A stretch of DNA of 64,000 nt from Phytoactinopolyspora limicola (GTDB lineage: Bacteria > Actinomycetota > Actinomycetes > Jiangellales > Jiangellaceae), in contig NZ_JAAOEN010000019.1 of the NCBI RefSeq assembly GCF_011320225.1, positions 38,957 through 102,956 on the forward strand, given 5' to 3'. A program made the translations under genes and the position numbers. The notes below the pieces were generated by a model that made no database searches, had not been told where the DNA came from, and saw only the letters and a list, made by a program, of their open reading frames with translations. Of the stretch, positions 1-8,277 are shown in pieces (position 1 is the stretch's first letter; every line of letters begins with the position of its first letter).

Positions 1-730
1 CGAAGAGCTCAGCGATCCACTCCATGCTGCGCAGGTGGTAGACGACCCCACCATCCTGGTTCTGCTCGTTGTGCATCTGCTGAACGGCGTTGAGCGCCTC
101 GCTGGTATTGGTTCCGTCGCACACCACCAGGTGGCTACCGGATGGTAGTGCGCTCATCAGCCGTCGGACGACCGAGCGGGCGTCGTGGTCGTCGAGGTGG
201 CCGAGGATGCCGCTGAGGATGAGCGCGATGGGCTGCTGAAAGTCCAGCGACTCCTGTGCTGCGCGCACGATGGTGTCGGTGTCGTGGACGTCGGCATCGA
301 CGTAGGTGGTTGTACCTTCGGGCGTGCTGGTGAGCAGCGCGCGGGCGTGGACGAGCACGAGTGGATCGTCGTCGACGTACACGATCCTGGACTCGGGCGC
401 TACTCGCTGAGCCACCTCGTGTGTGTTGTCGACGGTTGGGAGACCGGTGCCGACGTCGAGGAACTGGCGGATCCCAGCGTCGGCGGCGAGGTACCGGACG
501 GCACGGCCGAGGAACAGTCGGAACGCGCGGGCGTTGTCGACGATCGCCGGGAAGTTCTCGCGGAACTGGTCGCCGACCATCCGGTCGACGGTGAAGTTGT
601 CCTTGCCGCCCAGCCAGTAATTCCAGACCCGGGCCGAATGAGGAACACTCGTGTCGATGCCGGGCGGCGGCTGGTTCGAATCGGCAGGCTCGGTTGGTGT
701 CGGTTTCATCCAGCCAGGGGTGTCAGGCAT
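1..730 (-). CDS. SAM-dependent methyltransferase, SCO-type (DUF574/Methyltransf_19), 3' end beyond window
   Basis: The reading frame starts with ATG at 730 and stays open to the window edge, giving 243 residues without a stop. It shows the hallmark HSARVWNYWLGGKDNF block (about residues 31-46), the nucleotide-binding DVGTGLPT (92-99) and an acidic YVDDDP turn (118-123) typical of the actinobacterial S-adenosyl methyltransferase family PF04672. Members are usually about 265-280 aa, so only the C-terminal end is missing. These proteins are abundant in actinomycetes; most lack a defined substrate and I do not assign one. The gene stands alone in what is visible; the neighbour at 840 is on the same strand but belongs to a separate regulator pair. 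Confidence 0.9.
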   Translation of the reverse strand, partial: MPDTPGWMKPTPTEPADSNQPPPGIDTSVPHSARVWNYWLGGKDNFTVDRMVGDQFRENFPAIVDNARAFRLFLGRAVRYLAADAGIRQFLDVGTGLPTVDNTHEVAQRVAPESRIVYVDDDPLVLVHARALLTSTPEGTTTYVDADVHDTDTIVRAAQESLDFQQPIALILSGILGHLDDHDARSVVRRLMSALPSGSHLVVCDGTNTSEALNAVQQMHNEQNQDGGVVYHLRSMEWIAELF

Positions 731-839
731 AGCGGCTCGTCCTGTGTTCGATCGATGGTGCGACACAGTGTAGGTGCGCCCACCGGCCATGAAGGAACGG
801 CGGGTCGGTGCGTCGCGTCGGCCCCGTCACGCTACGACA

Positions 840-1286
840 TTAGGCGTCAGCTTGGCGGGTGGCGGCATGCTCGGCCAGTCCGTCGGCGCACCGTTGGATG
901 AATCTGGTGAGGGTGCGACGGTACAGCCCGCCGAAACCGGGCACCTTTGCCCTAAACGTTGAGCTCCAGCGAATGTTGGTGCCCGACGGGCCGGCGGTGA
1001 GCTCTACATCCGCGCGGTAGGCCCGGACGGCCAGGCCTTCCACCAGTTCATAGCTCAGCCCGCGGTCCGGCTGGCATCCGACGATGCGCTCGACGCTACG
1101 GATCCGGCCAGTCTTGAACGCTCGTACCGCTCCAACACTCTCACCACCGTCGGAACCTGGCTGTACGAGCTCGAACGTCTCGACCGGTGACCACCGGGGC
1201 CAACTGGCACCATCGAGGAGCAGGGCGTAGACGGCACTTGGCGGGGCAGACGTGTGAGCGGTGACCTCGATGCGCTGGACAGCCAT
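840..1286 (-). CDS. SRPBCC family protein (polyketide cyclase/dehydrase-like)
   Basis: A 148-aa single-domain helix-grip protein. It begins MAVQRIEVTAHTSAPPSAVY, where the 'APPSAVYALLLD..WPRWSP' pattern is the usual first strand/helix of the START/SRPBCC fold, and continues through 'ERIVGCQPDRGLSYELVEG' and 'GTNIRWSSTF' to a C-terminal helix. The ATG at 1286 is chosen because upstream in-frame sequence is the antisense of the divergent tetR gene. Such proteins bind hydrophobic ligands or act as small cyclases/hydrolases; the substrate is unknown. It is divergent from the TetR gene with a 32-bp palindrome between them, so it is very probably the target of that repressor. Confidence 0.8.
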   Translation of the reverse strand: MAVQRIEVTAHTSAPPSAVYALLLDGASWPRWSPVETFELVQPGSDGGESVGAVRAFKTGRIRSVERIVGCQPDRGLSYELVEGLAVRAYRADVELTAGPSGTNIRWSSTFRAKVPGFGGLYRRTLTRFIQRCADGLAEHAATRQADA

Positions 1287-1298
1287 GGAACTCCTCCT

Positions 1299-1330
1299 TG
1301 TACCGATTGGTACATGTACCATACGGTACA
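1299..1330. promoter_or_regulatory. TetR operator, 32-bp near-perfect palindrome
   Basis: The whole gap between the divergent SRPBCC and TetR genes is a dyad: TGTACCGATTGGTACA followed by TGTACCATACGGTACA. The two halves are reverse complements except for two symmetric base pairs. It overlaps the TetR start codon at 1330 and lies 13 bp from the SRPBCC start, as expected for a site that represses both genes. Confidence 0.8.
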
Positions 1331-2085
1331 TGACGGGACGGAGTGCCGGCGGCGTCGCCGGCGTCGGCGGCCAGAGTGGGGGCGGCCAGAGTGGGGGCGG
1401 TCCGAGTGTGGCTGGCCGGGATGGCGGCCGTGACCACCTGCTGCGCGCGGTGATCGATGACTTCGCCGCCAACGGTGTGGGGGAGCGGAGCCTGCGGCAG
1501 ATCGCGACCGCCGTCGGGACCAGCCACCGCATGCTGATCTACCACTTCGGGTCCAGAGAGGGCCTGATGGTAGCCGTCGTCCGGGCCGTCGAGCAGCAGC
1601 AACGGGAGCTGCTAGCCGGCCTGGTCGCGGACGCTGGGATCGGTGGCGAGGGCCGCGGCAGTCCTGGAGGCGAAGGTCGTGGAGGCGACAGCGGTCAGGC
1701 TGTCGGCGAGGCTCGTGGCGGGGACAGCGGTCAGGCTGCGAGTGGCCAGATCGGGCCGGCCGATATCGCACGTCGATTCTGGGCGACGCTGGCCGATCCC
1801 GCGCTGAGACCCTACGAGCGGTTGTTCTTTGAGATGTGTGGGCGGGCACTGCAGGGCGACCAGGCAGCGGCGCCCCTACTGGACGAGTTCGTCGAGCCGT
1901 GGACACGGTCGCTTTCGGCAGCGCTGGTCGACGCGGGCGTGGCGCCGGCGCGTGCGCAGGCTCGAGCCAGGCTGGGGGTAGGTGTGGCGCGGGGCTTGCT
2001 GCTTGACCTCTTGGCCACCGGCGACCAGGCGGGGGTGGACGCCGCCATGGAGGAGTTCATCACTCTGGCCACCACCCCCACCTGA
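1330..2085 (+). CDS. TetR/AcrR family regulator with Gly-rich N-terminal tail and linker
   Basis: 251 aa. Residues about 33-80 form the TetR DNA-binding domain: 'DHLLRAVIDDFAANGVGERSLRQIATAVGTSHRMLIYHFGSREGL', with the HYHFG-type end of the recognition helix. Two low-complexity stretches are unusual: GGQSGGGQSGGG at 13-24 and a repeated GGDSGQA unit at about 118-137, both made by exact short DNA repeats. The remainder is an all-helical ligand/dimer domain ending in a long amphipathic helix. No Shine-Dalgarno precedes the ATG, whose A is the last base of the operator palindrome, so the mRNA may be leaderless; a GTG at codon 27 is an alternative start. It is presumed to repress itself and the divergent SRPBCC gene. 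Confidence 0.85.
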   Translation: MTGRSAGGVAGVGGQSGGGQSGGGPSVAGRDGGRDHLLRAVIDDFAANGVGERSLRQIATAVGTSHRMLIYHFGSREGLMVAVVRAVEQQQRELLAGLVADAGIGGEGRGSPGGEGRGGDSGQAVGEARGGDSGQAASGQIGPADIARRFWATLADPALRPYERLFFEMCGRALQGDQAAAPLLDEFVEPWTRSLSAALVDAGVAPARAQARARLGVGVARGLLLDLLATGDQAGVDAAMEEFITLATTPT

Positions 2086-2165
2086 CCCCACTGTGGCTGT
2101 TGTCAGGCCGGACACGTCGGTGCGCAGCATGGGCGTAGCGGGCGGCCCTGACAGGTGCCAGCCCG

Positions 2166-4196
2166 CTAGGAGCGATCCAGGCCGCGCCGTTGCAGCAGCG
2201 GCTCGATGCGGGGGTCGCGGCCACGGAAGTCACGGAAGGCGTCCAGCTCCTCAACCGAGCCACCACGAGAGAGCAGCGTCTGGCGGAAATGTTCCCCGTT
2301 CTCCCTGGTGAGTCCGCCGTTGTCAGTGAACCACTCAACCGTGTCGGCGTCGAGCACCTCGCTCCAGATGTACGAGTAATAGCCAGCGCTGTAACCGCCG
2401 GCGAAGATGTGCGCGAAGTACGTCGAGCGGTATCTCGGCGGGACCTCGGCCATGGCCATACCCGCGGCCGCCAGGGCCGCCGTCTCGAAGCCGCCCACGT
2501 CGTCGACGGCCGTACCCGGGGCGATCTCGTGCCAGGCCAGATCGAGCAACGCGGCGCCGAGATACTCGGTCGTTTTGAACCCCTCACCCCAGATCCGCGA
2601 GTCGAGCAGCCGCCGCACGAGTTCCCGAGGGATCGGCTCGCCGGTCCGGTAGTGCCGCGCGTAGTTGGCCAGGACTTCGGGCCACACCGCCCACATCTCG
2701 TTGACTTGCGACGGGAACTCGACGAAGTCGCGGCGGACGTTGGCGCCGGAGAACGTTGGATAGCGCACATTGGACAACAGGCCATGCAAAGCGTGCCCGA
2801 ACTCGTGGAAGAGGGTGTTGACCTCGTCGAAGGTCATCAACGTTGGTTCACCGACGGGCGGGCGGGTGATGTTCAGATTGTTGACGACGACGGGTTTGGT
2901 GCCGAGCAGCGTCGACTGCTCGACCAACGAATTCATCCACGCACCGCCGCGCTTGGACGGCCGAGCATAGAAGTCGGCGACGAACAGGCCCACGGGGGAG
3001 CCGTTCGTTTCGGTGACCTCGAACACCCTGACCTCGGGGTGGTAGCCGACGAGATCGTCGCGTTCGGTGAAGACCAGCCCGTAGAGTGTGCCAGCCGCGT
3101 AGAAGACTCCGTCGTGCAGGACACGTTCGAGCTCGAAATACGGACGCAACTCGGCGCCGTCGATCTCGTAGGTGGCCCGCCGTACCCGTTCGGAGTAGAA
3201 CGACCAGTCCCACGGCTGAAGCTCGAAGTCCGTTCCGATAGCCTTCTGGAGTTCGGCCGCCTCGGCGCGGGCATTCTTCACCGCCACCGGAGCTAGCTTT
3301 CCGAGCATCTCGTGTACGGCGTCGGGTGAGCCGGCCGTGGAGTCTTCCAACACGTACGCCGCGTGGTTCGGGTAGCCGAGCAGCGCGGCACGTTCGGCGC
3401 GGAGGGTAGATATACGAGCGACGGTGGCGGTGGTGTTGTGCTCGTTGGCGTTGTTGCCCCGCTGCACCGACGCACGGTGGATGCGCTCGCGAACATCGCG
3501 GTTGGTCAACGACTCCAGCGCCGGTTGGCCGCTCGGCAGGATCAGCGTCAGCACATACTTGCCGTCGAGGCCGCGCTCACGGGCCGTCTCCGCCGCCGCG
3601 GCGATGGCGTCCTCGGACAGCCCGTCCAACTCGGCGGCATCGTCGACGACGATGGCCGACGCGTTGGTGTCTTCGTGCAGCTTCCGCTGGAACGTCGTCG
3701 ACAGCGCCGACAGTTCCTCGTTGATCTCGCGCAACCTGGCTTGCTGGTCAGGCGCGAGGGCGGCGCCGGACCGAACGAAGTCGAGATGGTACCGCTCCAG
3801 CAGCCGGAGCGACTCGGCGTCGAGGTCCGGCCGGGCATCGCGGACGGCTTGGGTGCGAGCGAACAGCGCCGCGTTGAGATGGATGGCGTCGCTGTGCGCG
3901 GCCAGCTTCGGGGCGATCTCGGCCTGAATGCCGTGGATTGTCTCGTTGGTGTCCGACGAGACCTGGTTGAAGAAGACCACACGGACCCGATCGAGCACCC
4001 GGCCAGCACGTTCCATAGCGACGATCGTGTTCTCGAAGGTCGGCGGTTCGGTATTGGTGGTGATCGAGTCGATCTCGGCCATGTGTTCGGCCATCCCGCG
4101 CTCGAAAGCGGGGAGATAATGCGACTCGTCGATCTGCCCGAACGGCGGTAGCGCGTAAGGCAGGTCGCTTGGCTGGAAGAAGGGGTTGTCGACCAT
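2166..4196 (-). CDS. M3 family metallopeptidase (oligopeptidase A / dipeptidyl carboxypeptidase Dcp-like)
   Basis: A 676-aa cytosolic zinc peptidase that degrades short peptides. The M3 zinc site HEFGHALHG is at about 464-472 and is followed by the conserved SGANVRRDFVEFPSQVNE segment (glutamate third ligand near 500) and the late 'FAHIFAGGYSAGYYSYIWSEVLD' substrate-binding segment. Length matches Dcp/PrlC (about 680 aa) and there is no signal peptide, consistent with an intracellular enzyme. ATG at 4196 gives the usual short N-terminus (MVDNPFFQPSDLPYALPPF); no good Shine-Dalgarno precedes it, and a GTG 12 codons upstream lies within a GGGAGGTGACC sequence. The gene is monocistronic and divergent from the DUF3145 gene. 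Confidence 0.93.
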   Translation of the reverse strand: MVDNPFFQPSDLPYALPPFGQIDESHYLPAFERGMAEHMAEIDSITTNTEPPTFENTIVAMERAGRVLDRVRVVFFNQVSSDTNETIHGIQAEIAPKLAAHSDAIHLNAALFARTQAVRDARPDLDAESLRLLERYHLDFVRSGAALAPDQQARLREINEELSALSTTFQRKLHEDTNASAIVVDDAAELDGLSEDAIAAAAETARERGLDGKYVLTLILPSGQPALESLTNRDVRERIHRASVQRGNNANEHNTTATVARISTLRAERAALLGYPNHAAYVLEDSTAGSPDAVHEMLGKLAPVAVKNARAEAAELQKAIGTDFELQPWDWSFYSERVRRATYEIDGAELRPYFELERVLHDGVFYAAGTLYGLVFTERDDLVGYHPEVRVFEVTETNGSPVGLFVADFYARPSKRGGAWMNSLVEQSTLLGTKPVVVNNLNITRPPVGEPTLMTFDEVNTLFHEFGHALHGLLSNVRYPTFSGANVRRDFVEFPSQVNEMWAVWPEVLANYARHYRTGEPIPRELVRRLLDSRIWGEGFKTTEYLGAALLDLAWHEIAPGTAVDDVGGFETAALAAAGMAMAEVPPRYRSTYFAHIFAGGYSAGYYSYIWSEVLDADTVEWFTDNGGLTRENGEHFRQTLLSRGGSVEELDAFRDFRGRDPRIEPLLQRRGLDRS

Positions 4197-4454
4197 TGAG
4201 AAACGATATCGATATTCACCCCTGTCGGTCACCTCCCGAGGCTGTGCGGATCTGTCGGCCGACCGGCGGACGTGTGTGGGGGAGGGGCGGGCGCGTGGCG
4301 CGAGGATACGGGCGAAGGACAGGAACAGGGACGCCACCGGCGGGGCGCGTGGCGGGAACTGGTCGTGTCATGCACAATAGGACGGTCGGACCGATCCGTG
4401 ATGGATGGGTAGAGGCCGCAGGGGAAGGCGTCCCTCGACCCACAGGAGGATCCG

Positions 4455-4952
4455 GTGACGACGACACGTGGCGTGCTGTACGTCCACGCGAGTACGTCGG
4501 CGTTGTGCCCGCATGTTGAATGGGCAGTCGCCGGCGCTATAGGTGTGCGCGTGAGCCTGGAGTGGACACCTCAGCCTGCCCAGCCTGGCGCGTTCCGGGC
4601 CGAATTGTCGTGGCAGGGCGACGTCGGTACCGGCGCCAAGATCGCATCGGCGCTGCGCGGATGGTTGCACTTGCGGTTCGAGGTCACCGAAGAACCCGCG
4701 GCCGGCACGGAGGGGGCGCGTTATGCGTATACCCCCGCGCTCGGCATCTTCCATGCGGTAACCGGCGTGCACGGCGACATCATGATTCCGGAGGATCGCG
4801 TCAAGGCGGCGATGATCAAGGCCGCGGCCGGTGAGGTCGACCTTCAGGAAGAGCTGCGTAAGCTGGTCGGAAAGCCCTGGGATGACGAGCTGGAGCCGTT
4901 CCGATATGCGGGGGAAGGTGCCCCGGTGCGGTGGCTGCACCAGGTCGTCTGA
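4455..4952 (+). CDS. DUF3145 family protein
   Basis: 165 aa, recognised as the actinobacterial DUF3145 family by its opening TTTRGVLYVHASTSALCPHVEWA and the middle 'RGWLHLRFEVTEEP..GTEGARYAYTPALGIFHAVTG' block. Members are widely conserved, cytosolic and without an assigned function. The GTG start is supported by an AGGAGG ribosome site 7 bp upstream (4443-4448). It is convergent with the fatty-acid operon and shares with it the two hairpins at 5098-5222. Confidence 0.9.
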   Translation: MTTTRGVLYVHASTSALCPHVEWAVAGAIGVRVSLEWTPQPAQPGAFRAELSWQGDVGTGAKIASALRGWLHLRFEVTEEPAAGTEGARYAYTPALGIFHAVTGVHGDIMIPEDRVKAAMIKAAAGEVDLQEELRKLVGKPWDDELEPFRYAGEGAPVRWLHQVV

Positions 4953-5097
4953 AAAAGGTCGACGTGAGGGGCTTCACAGGGCGGTGAGCCGCGTGTAAGG
5001 TCTCAGCCAGGTGAAAGGCCCCCTGTTCGTGGCCGCTCCGGCATCGGTGTTTTCCCCGGCCCGGTGACCCGGGAACCACAGCGGCCTCACCACGTGA

Positions 5098-5134
5098 GCG
5101 GCCCGGCTCCCCCTCGTGGGTTGAGCCGGGCCGC
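5098..5134. terminator. GC-rich hairpin downstream of DUF3145
   Basis: GCGGCCCGGCTC (5098-5109) and GAGCCGGGCCGC (5123-5134) form a perfect 12-bp stem with a 13-nt loop. No T-tract follows. It lies between convergent genes, the usual place for an actinobacterial terminator. Confidence 0.6.
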
Positions 5135-5148
5135 GCCACTATGTCCAC

Positions 5149-5222
5149 CCCCTGTCCCCATGATCATTGGCTTTTGACTACCGGATCCGGTAGTCAAAAG
5201 CCAATGATCATGGGGACAGGGG
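5149..5222. terminator. Perfect 74-bp palindrome between convergent genes (likely bidirectional terminator)
   Basis: The 37 bases 5149-5185 are exactly repeated as reverse complement in 5186-5222 with no spacer (centre CCGGATCCGG at 5181-5190). RNA from either strand would fold into one very stable stem. It lies 15 bp past the accD stop and about 200 bp past the DUF3145 stop, so it can terminate both transcripts. Perfect symmetry with no loop is unusual for a terminator; see findings. Confidence 0.6.
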
Positions 5223-5236
5223 CAGGACAGGGGGTG

Positions 5237-6682
5237 TTACAGCGGGATGTTGCTGTGGGAGCCCCTGCGGGCGGGCGCTTCGGCCAGAGCCCGGGCTAGC
5301 GCGGAACGCGTCGACTTCTGCTCGACGATCTCGTCCACCACGCCGATGTCCATCGCCCGGTCGAGGCCGCCGGCTACCCGCTCGTGTTCCTCGGCGAGTT
5401 CGACCTCCACTTGCGGACGGAGTTCGGGGTCTACTTCGGCCAGCTTGCGCCGATGCAGGATCCGCACCGCCGCCACCGCGCCCATGACGGCCACCTCCGC
5501 CGTCGGCCACGCCAGGACCCGGGTGGCCCCCAGCGCCCGCGAGTTCATCGCGATGTATGCGCCGCCGTACGCCTTCCGCGTCACGAGCGTCACCCTTGGG
5601 ACGCTGGCCTCAGCGAAGGCGTGCAGTAGCTTCGCGCCGCGGCGCACGACGCCGTCCCACTCCTGGCCCACGCCGGGTAAGTAGCCCGGTACGTCGACCA
5701 CCACGACCAACGGCACGCCCAGTGAGTCGCACATTCGGACGAACCGGGCCGCCTTCTCCGCCGAGGTGGAGTCCAGGCACCCACCCAACCGCAGCGGATT
5801 GTTGGCGACGACGCCGACGGTGCGCCCGCCGAGGCGGCCAAGGGTGGTGACGATGTTGGGCGCCCATTTGGCATGCAACTCCACCGCGGTGGACTCGTCG
5901 AGGAGGTCGTCGACGATCGGGTGGACGTCGTAGGCGCGTTTGGCGGACTCCGGGAGATGTATGCCCAGGTCGACGTCGTTGACACCGGCTGTGTCGATCT
6001 CTCCTTGGCTGCCCAGCAGGGACGCCAGCATCCGGGCGCGGCCAAGGGCGTCCTGTTCGGTGGAGGTGAGGACGTGCACCACGCCGGAGCGCCGCCCGTG
6101 TGGTTCTGGTCCACCCAGCCGGAGCATATCGACGTCCTCCCCGGTGACCGAACGTACGACGTCCGGGCCGGTGACGAACACCCGTCCTTCCGGTCCGAGG
6201 ATGACGATGTCGGTCAGCGCGGGGCCGTACGCGGCGCCCCCGGCAGCCGGACCGAGCACCACCGAGATTTGCGGGATTGTGCCCGACGCCCGCGTCATGA
6301 TCGCGAAGATCTGCCCGACGGCGTGGAGAGACAACACTCCCTCCGGCAGCCTGGCGCCACCGGAATGCCACAAGCCGATGATCGGGACACCTTCGGCCAG
6401 CGCCCGTTCGTAGGCCTGCACCACTACGCGGCAGCCGTCGTCGCCCATGGCGCCGCCCATCACCGTCGCGTCGGAGCAGAATGCCACCACCGGCGTGCCG
6501 TCTACGGTGCCGGCCGCGGCTAGCATGCCACTGCGGTCGTCCGGGCTGACCAGCTCCATCGAGCCGGCGTCCAGGAGCGCCTCGAGTCGGTGACGGGGAT
6601 GGCGTGGGTCTTCGTCCCTGGACAGCCTCTCCGCCCCCGCGGCCGCTTGGGCTGGGACGGGACGGCTGTCGAGGGCTGTCAT
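5237..6682 (-). CDS. accD: Acyl-CoA carboxylase carboxyltransferase (beta) subunit
   Basis: 481 aa biotin-dependent carboxyltransferase that transfers CO2 from biotin to acetyl/propionyl-CoA to make malonyl/methylmalonyl-CoA for fatty-acid synthesis. Both crotonase-like halves are present: N-half oxyanion elements SGGARLPEGV and GPAAGGAAYGPALTD, and C-half 'VDVPGYLPGVGQEWDGVVRRGAKLL' and 'RKAYGGAYIAMNSRALGA'. Closest in layout to mycobacterial AccD6, which also ends a fab/kas operon. Its ATG overlaps the fabF stop (TGATG), implying translational coupling. The biotinylated alpha subunit is not in the window and must be encoded elsewhere. Cytosolic. Confidence 0.9.
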   Translation of the reverse strand: MTALDSRPVPAQAAAGAERLSRDEDPRHPRHRLEALLDAGSMELVSPDDRSGMLAAAGTVDGTPVVAFCSDATVMGGAMGDDGCRVVVQAYERALAEGVPIIGLWHSGGARLPEGVLSLHAVGQIFAIMTRASGTIPQISVVLGPAAGGAAYGPALTDIVILGPEGRVFVTGPDVVRSVTGEDVDMLRLGGPEPHGRRSGVVHVLTSTEQDALGRARMLASLLGSQGEIDTAGVNDVDLGIHLPESAKRAYDVHPIVDDLLDESTAVELHAKWAPNIVTTLGRLGGRTVGVVANNPLRLGGCLDSTSAEKAARFVRMCDSLGVPLVVVVDVPGYLPGVGQEWDGVVRRGAKLLHAFAEASVPRVTLVTRKAYGGAYIAMNSRALGATRVLAWPTAEVAVMGAVAAVRILHRRKLAEVDPELRPQVEVELAEEHERVAGGLDRAMDIGVVDEIVEQKSTRSALARALAEAPARRGSHSNIPL

Positions 6683-7941
6683 CAGGGTTTCCTGAAGGCG
6701 AGGACGACGTTGTGTCCCCCGAAGCCGAACGCGTTGTTCAGCGCGGCGACTGGACCGTCGCCGAGTTTGCGCGGCTCACCACGCACCACGTCGAGACCGA
6801 TCACCTCGTCGAGATGATCGACGTTGATAGTGGGCGGGATCTGACCGTGGTGGACGGTGAGAACCGTGGCCAGCGCCTCCACCGCGCCGGCCCCACCGAG
6901 CAAGTGTCCGATCATCGACTTCGGTGCGGTGACCGGGATGCCCGCTATGACCTCGCCGAAGACCTTACGCAGGGCTAACGCCTCGGCGGCGTCGCCGACC
7001 GGCGTAGAGGTGGCGTGGCAGTTGATGTGGTTGATGTCCGACGGCCGAAGTCCGCCGTCGTCCAGCGCCTTACGAGTGGCCGCCATGACACCGGCGCCGT
7101 CGGGCTCCGGCTGCGCGATGTGGTGGGCGTCGGAGGTGATGCCGGCGCCGGCGAGTTCGGCGTAGACCGTGGCACCGCGCGCCTCGGCGTGTTCGGCCGA
7201 TTCGAGGACGAACAACGCGCCGCCCTCACCCAGCACGAAACCATCGCGATCTTTGTCGAATGGCCGGCTGACGGCCGTGGGGTCGCCTTCACGCTTCGAC
7301 ATCGCCATCATGTTGGCGAACGCGGCGATCGGCAGTGGGTGGATCACGGCCTCCGTGCCGCCGGCGACGACGATGTCGGCGCGGCCCGATCGGATCATGT
7401 CCAGCCCGTACGCGATTGCCTCGGCACCCGACGAGCACGCACTAACGGGCGTGTGCACGCCGGCCCGGGCTTGCAGCGCCAGGCCGACGTTGGCGGCCGG
7501 GCTGTTCGGCATCAGCATGGGAATCGCTAGTGGAGACACCTTGCGTGGGCCGTGTGCGAGCAGTTGATCGTAGTTGCCGAGCAGGGTGTGCAGCCCACCG
7601 ATACCGGACGCGCAGACCACGCCGAACCGGTCCGGATCTACCCCGGTCTCCGACGCCTTGCCCTCGAAGCCGGCGTCGGCCCATGCCTGCCGCGCGGCGA
7701 TCAAGGCGATCTGCGCCGACCGGTCGAGCCTGCGGGCCTCGACCCGCGGCAGGACCTCGGAGGGGTCGACAGCCACCGGGGCGCCGATGCGCACCGGCGA
7801 CTGCTCGACCCACTCTTCGGTCAGGTGGCGCACGCCGCTGCGGCCGCTCAGCAGCGCGTCCCAGGTCGACGCGACATCACCACCAAGGGGCGTGCTCGCG
7901 CCGAGCCCCGTGACGACGACAGGAACCTGGGAACGTGCCAT
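6682..7941 (-). CDS. fabF: Beta-ketoacyl-ACP synthase II
   Basis: 419 aa elongating condensing enzyme (malonyl-ACP plus acyl-ACP). The catalytic triad is visible: Cys169 in VSACSSGAEAIAYG, His309 in INCHATSTPVGD and His346 in APKSMIGHLLGGAGA, with Lys341. The length is standard for FabF/KasA. It starts with ATG at 7941, 5 bp downstream of acpP, and overlaps accD by one base. Part of the fabD-fabH-acpP-fabF arrangement known from Streptomyces. Confidence 0.95.
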   Translation of the reverse strand: MARSQVPVVVTGLGASTPLGGDVASTWDALLSGRSGVRHLTEEWVEQSPVRIGAPVAVDPSEVLPRVEARRLDRSAQIALIAARQAWADAGFEGKASETGVDPDRFGVVCASGIGGLHTLLGNYDQLLAHGPRKVSPLAIPMLMPNSPAANVGLALQARAGVHTPVSACSSGAEAIAYGLDMIRSGRADIVVAGGTEAVIHPLPIAAFANMMAMSKREGDPTAVSRPFDKDRDGFVLGEGGALFVLESAEHAEARGATVYAELAGAGITSDAHHIAQPEPDGAGVMAATRKALDDGGLRPSDINHINCHATSTPVGDAAEALALRKVFGEVIAGIPVTAPKSMIGHLLGGAGAVEALATVLTVHHGQIPPTINVDHLDEVIGLDVVRGEPRKLGDGPVAALNNAFGFGGHNVVLAFRKP

Positions 7942-7946
7942 GGTGA

Positions 7947-8201
7947 TCAGGCCTCCGCGCTAGCGTTCTTGATGTACGACACGGCGTCACCGACGGTGGC
8001 GAGGTTCTTGACCTCGTCCTCGGGGATCTTCACCCCGAACTTCTCTTCGGCGCCGACCACTACCTCGATCATCGACAGCGAGTCGATGTCGAGGTCGTCG
8101 GTGAACGACTTGTCGAGTTGGACGTCCGCCGCGGGGACGCCGGTGATCTCGTTGACGATCTCGGCGAGACCCGTCAGGATCTCTTCTTCGTTGCTGGCCA
8201 T
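7947..8201 (-). CDS. acpP: Acyl carrier protein
   Basis: 84 aa acidic four-helix carrier protein. The phosphopantetheine attachment serine is Ser41 in the motif DLDIDSLSMIEVV. It carries the growing acyl chain between FabD, FabH and FabF. ATG at 8201 is preceded by GAGGAG with good spacing. Located between fabH and fabF as in Streptomyces primary-metabolism clusters. Confidence 0.96.
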   Translation of the reverse strand: MASNEEEILTGLAEIVNEITGVPAADVQLDKSFTDDLDIDSLSMIEVVVGAEEKFGVKIPEDEVKNLATVGDAVSYIKNASAEA

Positions 8202-8277
8202 CTCTTCGTTTTCTCCTCGATCTAGGTGGTGCGTCAAGGGCCCCGTCACGCACGTCGTCGGGCGGGCGGGTGCTCGC

